Positions 1-10,899 are shown, counted from the stretch's first letter. The stretch is 64,000 nt of DNA from Haliclona indistincta (GCA_964017065.1 OZ024783.1:17459752-17523751); one strand, 5' to 3'. A program made the numbers and translations. Notes: generated from the sequence alone by a model not told the origin.

Positions 1-250
1 ACAGGATCTAACGTCAGTTATACAGATCGATACATGAAAGGTGCTGCCATATTCCATAGAACACTGCATTGCTAGTAGCAGAGTGTAATCAAGAACATGA
101 GTTACATGACATTGAGGTAGAAAATAACAGATTGACTGGCAAGCATGCCCCTCCAATCATATACAGTTCAGTATTTATGACTCTGAAAATGTTGTGATAC
201 CAAGAATAAAAATTGATGATGCAGTTACCAAACACACTTCTCAAACTTAC

Positions 251-563
251 AGATACATCTGTTGGCAATTTAGGGCGTCGCATAGAACCAACAGCTTTCT
301 TTCCATAATCATTATCTTGCTTCATATATTCAACTTCAGCCCTCAAACTAACTACCTCTTCCTTCATCGCCTTGGTTTCCTCGGTCTGTGTTTGCACTAA
401 GGAAATCACTTGCTCTAACTTGGTGTCGAAGACACTCCACGCGTCGCCAGTCAAGCCATGAACTGACAGGAGATATCACTGGCAAGTTATGAGAATCCTC
501 CTGGGTATAAGTCCTATGCTGAAGAGAACTAGATCGACCATAAAACGTTCCTCTGCCACTCAT
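251..563 (-). CDS. Coiled-coil protein, 5' exon (partial, one apparent frameshift)
   Basis: I do not recognise this gene. An ATG at 563 opens a polar N-terminus beginning MSGRGTFYG, but that frame runs into nonsense near 455. A frame one base away continues with WSVFDTKLEQVISL and a strong heptad pattern (about 45 residues), then a basic stretch ending KLPTDVS. A consensus GTAAGT donor follows (plus-strand 245-250), so the exon ends at 251 and the gene continues beyond the left edge. Joining the halves needs a one-base shift just after SSW, so this is a mutation, an assembly error or a mis-modelled start. The basic patch after a coiled coil is common in transposon-derived DNA-binding proteins, but nothing here decides that. 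Confidence 0.4.
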
Positions 564-572
564 CCTAGCCAA

Positions 573-898
573 CTTGAAGTAAGAGATCTCAAGAGCAAAG
601 AGGCAGCTCGCTCGAGCTCACTGTGTTCTTGTTAAGACAACGTTTTTCGTCATGCGCGTGCGCGAGAAGGAGGAGCTGAATGTCCACGTGGTCCGCCCAT
701 TATGGCTGAGAGCCATGACGTCCAGCCCGTGTTCACACGTCAGCCACGTGTGATCACTAACGGCGGTCCGTACTATAAACTGACACCGCATAGTTAGAGC
801 AAACGGTCGTCCGTTTAACCAGAAGTCCGTTCGCGCACGTTGTTAAACGAAATACGTTAATCCGTTCAATTCCGTATTGCACGTGCAATTTTCCTGTG
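573..898. other. No gene seen; possible 5' flank of the minus-strand gene
   Basis: No conserved coding frame. There are several CACGTG E-box-like hexamers and some CpG. It may hold the promoter of the gene starting at 563. Confidence 0.3.
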
Positions 899-972
899 CA
901 ATGGTGGAAACAAAGATGGCTCAGCACGTACAATGAACTGCACTGCACTAAAAACTTGTAAAAGGGACACAA

Positions 973-1334
973 ACAAGAAAATTAAAAAGATTTCTATCGA
1001 AATCAAAAGGATGTAGGGTTGTGAAATCTACCACTGGTTCACAATGTTAACTAACAAGGAACAAGCATGGAATGGTAACACGATTGACTTGCTAACAGAC
1101 CATAGATCCCTACATCAGTGGCTGTACACAAGCTGAATGCACGTCAGGTGTCAGCAGTCAACAGCAGCTAGGTTAACCACAGCAGCCACTGATGTGGGGA
1201 TCTATGGTCTGTTAGCAAGTCAATCGTGTTACCATTCCATGCTTGTTCCTTGTTAGTTAACATTGTGAACCAGTGGTAGATTTCACAACCCTACATCCTT
1301 TTGATTTCGATAGAAATCTTTTTAATTTTCTTGT
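973..1334. repeat. Foldback MITE family A, copy 1
   Basis: Near-perfect inverted repeat with arms of about 165 bp. The left arm starts ACAAGAAAATT and includes the blocks GATGTAGGGTTGTGAAATC and GACTTGCTAACAGACC; the right arm is their reverse complement. Only a short unpaired centre remains. Two further copies lie at 2003-2362 and 45174-45537. No coding potential. Confidence 0.9.
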
Positions 1335-2002
1335 GTATTAGCGTTCAAACGCTGATATTTCGCCTGGTGATGAATTTTATACGTCCAACGACACTTAAAT
1401 CTGCTCTCTGGCGTTGCCCCATCTTACAGTAGCAAGGAGATTGCTCGAAATTGCTACTAAAGTGACGAACCTGGAAACGGTGAAAATCGAGTTTCGTCAT
1501 CTTCGTTTTCTTCTTCTTTCTTCAACTCGCCTAGTGCCTTTACGTGAGCAGTGCCGAGACCAAAACACCCACGAACAGTTGTGAAATTCTCCTGGCATGT
1601 ACCTTTTGAAGTTAGTTTTTAGCGAAACGGCGACATAAATTCCGCGATTTCTGATCGTGATCCATTGTCAGCTAAGTGTTAGACGCCATTATTGTGATTG
1701 CGCAATACGCACGTGACCATAGAAGTGGTTAGCGCACGTGACCAAGCACTAGCTCGAGTATCTCCGCGCCGTATGGATCACGGAGAACACATATCTGTCT
1801 GGAGTCTTCGAAGAACGGCAAGCAATAGGATCACCATTCTAGGCGAGCTGATATAATAGCATACATGTAACAAATATTTTTTGCTACAAGTTAAAATGTT
1901 AATAATAAAGAAAAAGCCATCAACAACAGGACCAAACCAATGGTGGAAACAAGGACGGCTCAGCACGTGCAATGAACTGCACTGCACTAAAAAGGGACAC
2001 AA
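1335..2002. repeat. Dispersed repeat B, copy 1 (between two family A foldbacks)
   Basis: This stretch recurs, diverged and in reverse orientation, at 45538-46644. Shared landmarks are GCGTTCAAACGCTGATATTT, the GTTTTCTTCTTCTTTCTTC tract, GTGATTGCGCAATACGCACG and CAATGGTGGAAACAA. The 65 bases before the second foldback (1938-2002) are also repeated before the first one (899-972), giving an LTR-like arrangement of direct repeats that each end in a foldback. No protein is evident. Confidence 0.75.
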
Positions 2003-2362
2003 ACAAGAAATTTAAAAGATTTCTATCGAAATCAAAAGGATGTAGGGTTGTGAAATCTACCACTGGTCCACAATGTAAACTAACAAGGAACAAGCATGGA
2101 ATGGTAGCACGATTGACTTGCTAACAGACCATAGATCCCTACATCAGTGGCTGTACACAAGCTGAATGCACATCAGGTGTCAGCAGTCAACAGCAACTAG
2201 GTTAACCACAGCAGCCACTGATGTAGGGATCTATGGTCTGTTAGCAAGTCAATCGTGCTACCATTCCATGCTTGTTCCTTGTTAGTTTACATTGTGGACC
2301 AGTGGTAGATTTCACAACCCTACATCCTTTTGATTTCGATAGAAATCTTTTTAATTTCTTGT
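2003..2362. repeat. Foldback MITE family A, copy 2
   Basis: Same structure as the copy at 973-1334, differing by a few substitutions and one base in the left terminus. Both copies sit after the same ...GGGACACAAACAAG junction, which suggests duplication together with flanking DNA. Confidence 0.9.
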
Positions 2363-2962
2363 TGGTAACTTAATTGAAGACACCAATTTTAAAGAAGTGG
2401 AGGTTTTCTGTGGTAAGCTCAATATCAGCATTAGCCATTTTGTAAACTCAGCACTTTGCTGTTTGCAACTACAGTTGTAGGCTGAGCTGAGAGGTCATGC
2501 GTTTATGGGAATGATAGTAGAGCTGCATGTGTTTTGTAAAAATGTCCAAATAATGAGCTAGAATTAGCATTATAATAGTAAACCGAAAGGGTGGTCAGGG
2601 TATTATCCAGAGGGGGGCGGCAGAGGGGAAGCTTCCCAGGCCCTCCTGAAATAAGTTTCAATACTTGATCAAAAAAATGAAAATTGATTACTTATGGTTA
2701 TTATTTTAGTTAGACACTTTACACTGTTACTATACTAACAATTTTATGTTTTAAAACAGTACAAATACCAATTTCAATAAGCTTATGAATATTAATGAGG
2801 AACTTTCTCCAAAATTTGGTGCAGATAAAAAATTGGTACTGTGTAAGCTTACTTAGCATGAAAGTTGCAACGTCGGTGTTAATTTTCATTATTGTTTTTT
2901 ACCTATGTTGCAGAATTTAATAATGTAACCGTGCTAACAGAATCTCCAGGCAGTCCCGGATG
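2363..2962. other. No gene seen
   Basis: AT-rich, with no open frame resembling a protein. A short G-rich run at about 2610-2640 may be a remnant of an element. Confidence 0.3.
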
Positions 2963-2971
2963 GTGTGCACT

Positions 2972-3700
2972 TAGCCTCGTACCCAGGCGCTAGTGAGGAG
3001 AAAAAATAAGCGCCTGGTATCTACTGCACACGCATGCGCTAAATATCCGTTTATTTTACTGTAAAATATTCCGATTATGTCATGAAAACGTGGTAGCGGT
3101 TATTCAGACCACGCCTCCATTATTAAACTTACAAGCAACTGACTGAGTAGCAACTCGAACGTCAGCTCTAGCTCTGGATTCGACAAATAACTTTGTGGTG
3201 AGCGTGCATACGCAATAGTAGGCTTAATCGCGTCATTTATACCACTCTTGTCAATCGATGTCACTCGTTTCCGCTACCAGGAGCACCCAGTTGTTAAATT
3301 GTACTTCTGCTCTTGTGCTAGAGCTTCAAGAAAAGCCGCTAGAATACAGTCATGACAGCAGATTGCAAACAGGAAAGCTTCACGAACTGCTAAAAAACTG
3401 ATGAATATTCATCACGTACTACAAACGTGTACGATGATAACCGGCGGCGGTGGAATTCCACCGCTAGTCGCGCATGCGTAAGCAGTACAGCGGTTTTATT
3501 ACATCTTGCAAGCGTAGAGCGTAGAGCGTAAACCGTGTTCAAGCTGAACCACGCAATGTAATCTACCTTCCAAATAAGGCACGGATCACGCTTTACGCTT
3601 TTGTGGCTGTTGCAAGGAGTAATAAAACCGCTGTATATACCAGGCGCTGTTTTTTCTCCCCCTTCGCTCCACCCCCTTCTAGCGCCTGGGTACGAGGCTA
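2972..3700. mobile_element. Non-autonomous MULE-like element with 9-bp target duplication
   Basis: The ends are inverted: TAGCCTCGTACCCAGGCGCT on the left and its complement on the right. A second inner inverted block (GCGCCTGGTAT / ATACCAGGCGC) sits next to each end. The element is flanked by the perfect 9-bp direct repeat GTGTGCACT (2963-2971 and 3701-3709). A 9-bp duplication is typical of Mutator-like (MULE) elements; hAT elements give 8 bp. The 729-bp interior has no transposase, so it must move in trans. The short repeat GCGTAGAGCGTAGAGCGTA lies near 3520. Confidence 0.85.
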
Positions 3701-3776
3701 GTGTGCACTGAGCATCCCATCATCAGGTATAGTACACCCATTAATTAATGTACTAATAAATCATTATTTTTCAATG

Positions 3777-3882
3777 TATACATGGTTTCGGGCTAGACGT
3801 GTGATGGAATGTTCGCGCCGAATATAATGCGATTCAATAAGAACACGACACGCCGTGACGCAAGTACACGCCCATTGGTGGG
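3777..3882. repeat. Left terminal inverted repeat of the THAP transposon
   Basis: Pairs with 9266-9312 plus 11881-11938. Conserved blocks are GGGCTAGACGTGTGATGGAA, GACACGCCGTGACGCAAGTA and CGCCCATTGGTGG. A diverged version of the same repeat borders the relic at 48110-48662. Confidence 0.85.
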
Positions 3883-4473
3883 GTGAGCTTAGTATACACG
3901 TACACGTGAACATAGCGTTGCTTAACCAGAGCTCTACCTTTGCTTCTTGTTCACAGTTGGCTGAAGAAACAAATATGGTGAACTCGTGTTGTGTGGCAGG
4001 ATGCACCAGCGAAGGAGGGAAAGGGAGAGGCGTAAGACTGTTTCGCTTTCCCCATCGAGATAGAGGTAGGCTCCAGCAATGGATAGCTGCTGTAGGACGC
4101 AAGAATTGGTCACCAAAACTTCATTCTAGAATATGTGGCAAACACTTCTTAGAAGGTATAATAGTTATAGCAAGTTTTGTGTACTAAAATAATAATTCTA
4201 CTTTTAGGAAAACCACATCAACATCCAAGTCATCCAGATTTCATCCCTTGCCTTTTCTATTCAAGCACCAGCCCAACTAACTCAGGAATAAGATTAAAGA
4301 TAAGAAATTCTCGAAAGGCACTGCGTGAAATTCAAAACCAACAAGCAGAATTCTTGGCAGCGAGAAATGAAAAGCACGTTCGAGGGAGATATTCAAGTCA
4401 AGAAATAACCAATGTCAATACTGAGACATCAACATCATCAATCAGAGATACAGGTATCTACCAATTAGAGAGA

Positions 4474-4959
4474 TTGGTAGACAGAGAGGAAGACGAACCA
4501 TTGATAGACAGAGAAGGCGAGCGATTGGTAAACAGAGAGGAAGACGAACCATTGATAGCGAGAGAGGAAGACGAACCATTGGTAGACAGAGAGGAAGACA
4601 GACCATTGGTAGACAGAGAGGAAGACGGACCATTGGTAGACAGAGAGGAAGACAGACCATTGGTAGACAGAGAGGAAGACGAACCATTGGTAGACAGAGA
4701 GGAAGACAGACCATTGGTAGACAGAGAGGAAGACGAATCATTGGTAGACAGAGAGGAAGACGAATCATTGGTAGACAGAGAGGAAGACGAATCATTGGTA
4801 GACAGAGAGGAAGACGAACCATTGGTAGACAGAGAGGAAGACGAACCATTGGTAGACAGAGAGGAAGACGAACCATTGGTAGACAGAGAGGAAGACGAAC
4901 CATTGGTAGACAGAGAGGAAGACGAACCATTGATAGACAGAGAGGAAGACAGACCATTG
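4474..4959 (+). repeat. 27-bp coding minisatellite (18 units) in the transposase
   Basis: The 486 bases equal 18 in-frame 27-bp units encoding variants of LVDREEDEP / LVDREEDRP. A degenerate extra unit (IDREEDES) lies at about 4985-5015. Because the unit is a multiple of three, the array expands without breaking the frame. It makes a long acidic linker between the THAP finger and the catalytic region. Confidence 0.95.
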
Positions 4960-5555
4960 CCATGTGAAGAGGAAGTAGAGCTGTTGATTGACAGAGAGGA
5001 AGATGAGTCATTGACAAGTGAAGAAGGTACAAGTGAGGAAGAAGAGCTGTCGATTGATGGAGAGGAAGATGAGGCAATGATTTGTCAACTAGATCTGGAA
5101 GATGAAACACAGGTAGACACTAGCACTGTTGGATTTGAAGAAGAGCATCAGTGTGAACAGTGTACAATTTTGAAAATGGAGAATGAGCTGTTAAGGAAAC
5201 AACTAGCTAACGTAACGTTTGGATTTCGGATGATTGAAGGTAGTGATAAAAAGACAAGGTTTTATACTGGCTTACCTTCATATCCTGTGTTTGTGCATCT
5301 TTATCTTTTCTTAACTCCTTCTTTGACTTCATGTAAGTTGTCAAAACTTTCTCTAGAGGATGAGCTGTTTTTAGTATTGGTGAGACTAAGACTGAATCTT
5401 CTTCTAGATGATTTAGCTATTCGCTTTAAAGTCACCATTTCAGTTGTATCTCGAATAATTCAAAGGTGGTTGAATGTTATGTTTGTGCGTTTGTCTTTCT
5501 TGATTTCATGGCCTGACCGAAGTATTTGTCAGCAGAACATGCCAGTAGCATTTAA

Positions 5556-6155
5556 CCCTTTAACCCCTAATGACGCCTTTTGGCGTCATAATTGACTCCA
5601 CCTACTCTAGACGTCATAACTAGTGTGAAAAGTGCTCTAGAAAGGTCAAATCAAGTTTAATTGCAAATTAACTGAAAAAACCCACTGTTTTTCGACGCGC
5701 CCTCCCCACTAAACCATATAGAACACAGGACGGGGGGATTTTTAAAGGGGGGTGTCCCCCCTTTAACCCGGGGTTCGAAGGGGCGGAGCCCCTCGCCGCT
5801 TTCCGCATTTTTGGGGCTTCAGGGTGCCCGGAAATGCATACTTTGGCATAGAATATGGTCTAAACTGTGCTGTTTGCTCACCTGGACACCACCAGGTTTT
5901 TGTATCAGTCACCAGGGCTAAAGGAAGACCAAAATTGGCTGAAAATTGACGAGGACGCAGCACTTAAGCGGCTTCAGTTCCGAAGTGGGAGTGGCCAACT
6001 CAGACTTTAGTACATGGTCGTAAACTTTGACATGCCAGGAAAAAACAGTGCTAGTTTGGAACAGCTAGTGTACTGCATGCTGTAGAAAATCGCAAAACAA
6101 ACTGTCAGCTTAGAGGAAGTCAAATTTTCGTCAAAATAATTCAGTAATTAAAGGG
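5556..6155 (+). repeat. piggyBac-like MITE unit 1
   Basis: Starts CCCTTTAACCCC and ends TAATTAAAGGG. It contains the hairpin GACGCCTTTTGGCGTC near its start and C-rich/G-rich complementary runs near 5740-5800. A 66-codon minus-strand open frame is not conserved as a protein. Confidence 0.85.
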
Positions 6156-6293
6156 CTAATCACCAATATAATCCTTCGCTGTCAGTTTCATCCGAAACTG
6201 ATTTTAAATGACATTTACAACACTTAGAGTTGATTTTCAACAACTTTGGAGCATTTCCAGCAAGATTTACAATTTTTGATGAAAACTCATTAA

Positions 6294-6893
6294 CCCTTTA
6301 ACCCCTAATGACGCCTTTTGGCGTCATAATTGACTCCACCTACTCTAGACGTCATAACTAGTGTGAAAAGTGCTCTAGAAAGGTCAAATCAAGTTTAATT
6401 GCAAATTAACTGAAAAAACCCACTGTTTTTCGACGCGCCCTCCCCACTAAACCATATAGAACACAGGACGGGGGGATTTTTAAAGGGGGGTGTCCCCCCT
6501 TTAACCCGGGGTTCGAAGGGGCGGAGCCCCTCGCCGCTTTCCGCATTTTTGGGGCTTCAGGGTGCCCGGAAATGCATACTTTGGCATAGAATATGGTCTA
6601 AACTGTGCTGTTTGCTCACCTGGACACCACCAGGTTTTTGTATCAGTCACCAGGGCTAAAGGAAGACCAAAATTGGCTGAAAATTGACGAGGACGCAGCA
6701 CTTAAGCGGCTTCAGTTCCGAAGTGGGAGTGGCCAACTCAGACTTTAGTACATGGTCGTAAACTTTGACATGCCAGGAAAAAACAGTGCTAGTTTGGAAC
6801 AGCTAGTGTACTGCATGCTGTAGAAAATCGCAAAACAAACTGTCAGCTTAGAGGAAGTCAAATTTTCGTCAAAATAATTCAGTAATTAAAGGG
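6294..6893 (+). repeat. piggyBac-like MITE unit 2
   Basis: Second 600-bp unit. It is preceded by TTAA at the end of the first spacer (6156-6293), which itself starts with CTAA where a TTAA would be expected. Confidence 0.85.
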
Positions 6894-7031
6894 CTAATCA
6901 CCAATATAATCCTTCGCTGTCAGTTTCATCCGAAACTGATTTTAAATGACATTTACAACACTTAGAGTTGATTTTCAACAACTTTGGAGCATTTCCAGCA
7001 AGATTTACAATTTTTGATGAAAACTCATTAA

Positions 7032-7631
7032 CCCTTTAACCCCTAATGACGCCTTTTGGCGTCATAATTGACTCCACCTACTCTAGACGTCATAACTAGT
7101 GTGAAAAGTGCTCTAGAAAGGTCAAATCAAGTTTAATTGCAAATTAACTGAAAAAACCCACTGTTTTTCGACGCGCCCTCCCCACTAAACCATATAGAAC
7201 ACAGGACGGGGGGATTTTTAAAGGGGGGTGTCCCCCCTTTAACCCGGGGTTCGAAGGGGCGGAGCCCCTCGCCGCTTTCCGCATTTTTGGGGCTTCAGGG
7301 TGCCCGGAAATGCATACTTTGGCATAGAATATGGTCTAAACTGTGCTGTTTGCTCACCTGGACACCACCAGGTTTTTGTATCAGTCACCAGGGCTAAAGG
7401 AAGACCAAAATTGGCTGAAAATTGACGAGGACGCAGCACTTAAGCGGCTTCAGTTCCGAAGTGGGAGTGGCCAACTCAGACTTTAGTACATGGTCGTAAA
7501 CTTTGACATGCCAGGAAAAAACAGTGCTAGTTTGGAACAGCTAGTGTACTGCATGCTGTAGAAAATCGCAAAACAAACTGTCAGCTTAGAGGAAGTCAAA
7601 TTTTCGTCAAAATAATTCAGTAATTAAAGGG
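7032..7631 (+). repeat. piggyBac-like MITE unit 3
   Basis: Third 600-bp unit, identical by eye to units 1 and 2. The spacers at 6894-7031 and 7632-7769 are also identical. Confidence 0.85.
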
Positions 7632-7769
7632 CTAATCACCAATATAATCCTTCGCTGTCAGTTTCATCCGAAACTGATTTTAAATGACATTTACAACACT
7701 TAGAGTTGATTTTCAACAACTTTGGAGCATTTCCAGCAAGATTTACAATTTTTGATGAAAACTCATTAA

Positions 7770-8361
7770 CCCTTTAACCCCTAATGACGCCTTTTGGCGT
7801 CATAATTGACTCCACCTACTCTAGACGTCATAACTAGTGTGAAAAGTGCTCTAGAAAGGTCAAATCAAGTTTAATTGCAAATTAACTGAAAAAACCCACT
7901 GTTTTTCGACGCGCCCTCCCCACTAAACCATATAGAACACAGGACGGGGGGATTTTTAAAGGGGGGTGTCCCCCCTTTAACCCGGGGTTCGAAGCCCCTC
8001 GCCGCTTTCCGCATTTTTGGGGCTTCAGGGTGCCCGGAAATGCATACTTTGGCATAGAATATGGTCTAAACTGTGCTGTTTGCTCACCTGGACACCACCA
8101 GGTTTTTGTATCAGTCACCAGGGCTAAAGGAAGACCAAAATTGGCTGAAAATTGACGAGGACGCAGCACTTAAGCGGCTTCAGTTCCGAAGTGGGAGTGG
8201 CCAACTCAGACTTTAGTACATGGTCGTAAACTTTGACATGCCAGGAAAAAACAGTGCTAGTTTGGAACAGCTAGTGTACTGCATGCTGTAGAAAATCGCA
8301 AAACAAACTGTCAGCTTAGAGGAAGTCAAATTTTCGTCAAAATAATTCAGTAATTAAAGGG
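7770..8361 (+). repeat. piggyBac-like MITE unit 4 (8-bp deletion)
   Basis: The last unit lacks eight bases (GGGGCGGA) found in the others. It ends in GGG directly followed by the outer TTAA. Confidence 0.85.
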
Positions 8362-8990
8362 TTAAGGAGACATACCCTAAGTGTCGATGTGTCATTGATT
8401 GTTCCGAAATTTTCATAGAAACACCCAAGAACTTTACTGCTCGTAACAAGACTTATTCAAATTACAAACGCCACAATACCATCAAATTTTTAATAGGCAT
8501 TACTCCTATGGGTACAATTTGCTTTCTCTCCAAATGCTGGGGAGGACGAGTCTCCGACAAAGTTTTGACACGGTCATCAAATTTTTACAAACTTTTAGAA
8601 CGTGATGATACAATACTTGCTGACCGTGGATTTACCATTGCTGAGGACATTGCTGTATTTGGTGCTGATCTACGTATTCCTTCCTTCACTCGTGGCAAGA
8701 AACAGTTGATTCAGAAAGAAGTCGAAACATCAAAGCAGTTGTCTCGAGTGAGAATTCACATTGAGCGTGTGATTGGCTTACTGAAAAATAAATACCTGAT
8801 CTTAAGAGGACCGATTCCTATCAGCGTTCTTAAACACAGTAAAGACACTGAAGTTGCTAATATAGACAAAATTTTGACTGTTTGTTGTGCTCTGATTAAC
8901 TTGTCTAAGTCTATAGTATGAACTGATTAATTTAAAATGAATTTCAATTTTAATTTGAAATGCAATTGACATTGTATTAACTATGCATGT

Positions 8991-9227
8991 TTAGTGTCTA
9001 CAATCAGGACAAAACCAAGCACCTACAGGTAAAGACACCAGGGCGAATGATGAAATAGTTGTAGATGTGCCCATGCTCAACTGGAGGCCACAAACACATT
9101 TTGTCAACCATCTTTCCACAGTTCCAGAGTTGTATGGATCGTCATCTTCTCCCAGACCAACCAGACGTAGCTTCTCTACGTATCTCTCTTTAGCAATTGG
9201 ATCCAGCTCATCCATGTACTCGCTCAT
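8991..9227 (-). pseudogene. Remnant of the THAP transposon's second protein
   Basis: The minus-strand frame opens with MSEYMDELDPIAKERYVEKL, followed by an acidic segment ending DDDPYN. This resembles the N-terminus of long uncharacterised proteins I associate with ISL2EU-type elements; that is a recollection, not a search. It ends after only 78 residues in GAWFCPDCRH, with two cysteines of a possible zinc-binding end. The short length suggests an internal deletion fusing the two ends. It starts just inside the right terminal repeat and runs towards the transposase stop at 8921. A diverged stretch of the same N-terminus occurs in the relic at 48110-48662, which supports its belonging to this family. 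Confidence 0.5.
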
Positions 9228-9966
9228 CGTGCGTTGACTACGAGATTTCACGTTCTCTCACCAGGCCACCAATGGGCGTGTACTTACGTCACGGCGTGTC
9301 GTATTCTCATTAGGGTCTTGTTATGTTCACAACACTTCATGCCCCCTGTCACGTGAATTGTAAGGAAACGCCCACATTCAGTACTTAGTGCTTTGCAATG
9401 ATGCAGATCATTATCCCGGTCTCTACCACAGCGCCGCCAGTTCACTTCACAGAGCTTTATACTCGTGTTTTCGGCGCTCGTCAATCTGACTGATGGAGTG
9501 ACCTGGTACAAATAGTTTTTTCTCGCGTGAGCTACTAACTATACTGTCCTGACTTTGTGGTAACATGACTACCATCAGTCATGTCAGTGTAGGCAGAGCC
9601 TATTCTCTGGTTTAGGAGACATGCATTAAGGCCAGAAGAGCTGCCCTCAGCATGCCTCAGTTATAGAACTGTATCTGTCCATGTCATTTACCATTCGAAC
9701 ATTTTTATATCCTCGTACAACATACAATCAAGGGACTGACTGATGAATCTGGTGTGAATAATGTGTCCAGCTAGAGACTGATCAATGAGAAGACAAATGT
9801 GCTGAGATGAATTGGTGAGCTAAATTAATAGTTTATACATGTAGAGCCATGATAAATGTTCATGCCGAATAATTATTATTATGCTTAAAACGCTTAAAAT
9901 TATGCTTAAAATTATTATTATTATTATGCATAATAATAATTATTACTAGTACATTCATAGAATGCA

Positions 9967-10469
9967 GGGGCGAGCCTGAGCTGATTTTTGTACAGTTTGA
10001 TAATAGCATAATAATAAAGCATCAGCAATACCAGGCTACTAGACGCTATAGGTAAAGCATTGCTGATATCATTGTAGCTGCTATCTTCCGTCTCTGTCGG
10101 TAGTTCCTTTGGTATTCCCTTTGTCGTTCCAGGCGTCTCTCTCGTTGATCGGGCGACTCTTCTGCTCGTCGTCGTTTTCTGGCAATCCTCTGGTCTTGTA
10201 AAAGTTGACTCGGGTGTTGTTCAGGTGTCTCCAATGTTGGTCGCTGTGCTGTCCTCAGTTGTTGAGCAGTAAAGGTTCTTTCGTCAGACATGATAATATC
10301 AATTTTTGAATAATAATTATTATTTTTACGCACCACGTGAATATTACGTCATAATAGGCATGTTCTCGGGAACATTGGAGAACTAACGCTACCCCCGGCC
10401 ACATAGATACGTTCCCCGCGACGTGGGACCTACATCACGATCAATGTGGGGCTCGCTCAGGCTCGCCCC
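9967..10469. repeat. Small element with GGGGCGAGCCTGAGC inverted ends
   Basis: The left end GGGGCGAGCCTGAGC is matched by GCTCAGGCTCGCCCC at the right. The core GAGCCTGAGCGAG also recurs near 13806, 14290 (complement) and 15081, so it is a recurring end motif in this window. No clear target duplication. Confidence 0.5.
10046..10291 (-). CDS. Short arginine-rich open frame inside a nested element
   Basis: The ATG at 10291 starts MSDERTFTAQQL. The frame becomes strongly basic, with RIARKRRRAEE, PDQRERRLERQREYQ and RNYRQRRK, and ends after 81 codons. Such ETPEQRERRLxxxREYQ-like stretches occur at the N-terminus of transposon-encoded proteins, including Helitron-type ones. No Rep or helicase part follows here. 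It lies wholly inside the small element, so it is probably element-derived and truncated. Function unknown. Confidence 0.3.
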   Translation of the reverse strand: MSDERTFTAQQLRTAQRPTLETPEQHPSQLLQDQRIARKRRRAEESPDQRERRLERQREYQRNYRQRRKIAATMISAMLYL

Positions 10470-10899
10470 AATTATGCATAATAAACGTATGTGCCATGAC
10501 ATCGACGTGGAACATGGTATGAACAGGATCATAGAATCTAGGTCTAAATCTGTTTCATCGTACTAGTACAGGTATTGTAAATCCTGAATCAAACATGTGA
10601 CGTCACACACTTCCATGATTCTCAAGTGATTGTCCAGGTGCTGAAAGCAAAGTATCCTGACATGCTTCTATTGACACAAGAGATCAAAATACAGTGTTGT
10701 ACTGGGTGTATTCATTTTGCCAGTATGACAGCGTTCTTCAAGACCTATACTGGTCGTGTAATTTTTCGGAGTTAATTCAGTTTGCTAAGTAGGGATACAG
10801 AAGTACGTTGCTGGAAGTAAATCAGAGTGGTTTATCTCAGTTCTCTGTCATACTAGTTGTGTAACAGTCGTAGTATTAATTTTTTTGTGTACTTTTCGC

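Larger units (their letters stand above)
5556..8361. mobile_element. Composite of four piggyBac-like MITEs with three identical spacers
   Basis: The insert is bounded by TTAA on both sides (5552-5555, 8362-8365), with CCCTTTAA at the left end and TTAAAGGG at the right. TTAA targets and CCC/GGG termini are piggyBac hallmarks. Inside are MITE units at 5556-6155, 6294-6893, 7032-7631 (600 bp each) and 7770-8361 (592 bp, missing 8 bp after TTCGAA). Three 138-bp spacers separate them, giving an overall 738-bp period. The units and spacers look identical by eye. Removing the block with one TTAA restores the transposase frame exactly. A single diverged MITE copy is at 44149-44746. Confidence 0.9.
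3975..8921 (+). pseudogene. THAP-domain DDE transposase, split by a MITE array
   Basis: Exon 1 is 3975-4155. A 52-base intron (4156-4207) follows. Exon 2 is 4208-5555 and resumes at 8366-8921. Together these give 2085 bases, exactly 695 codons including the stop, with no other disruption. The first ~85 residues form a C2CH THAP zinc finger: CCVAGC, later CGKH, then a closing FIPCLF box like AVPTIF. Next come an acidic 9-residue repeat (18 copies), a short coiled coil (KMENELLRKQL), a helix-turn-helix (DLAIRFKVTISVVSRIIQRW) and a DDE_Tnp_4 catalytic domain with candidate acidic residues in VIDCSE, LADRGF and HIERVIG. It should bind the terminal repeats and cut and join DNA. As assembled it is inactive, because 2.8 kb of foreign DNA stops the frame shortly after residue 500. 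Frame preservation on both sides indicates a recent insertion. Confidence 0.85.

Noticed and set aside
899..2362. LTR retrotransposon
   Set aside because: The direct repeats end in foldbacks, with no TG...CA ends, primer site or gag/pol sequence.
5770..5790. GGTTCGAA in the MITE resembles a tRNA B box
   Set aside because: No A box or cloverleaf around it, and the element ends are TTAA/CCC type.
5763..8169. Repeated 66-codon minus-strand open frames in the MITE units
   Set aside because: Identical only because the units are. The diverged copy at 44149-44746 shows no sign of protein conservation.
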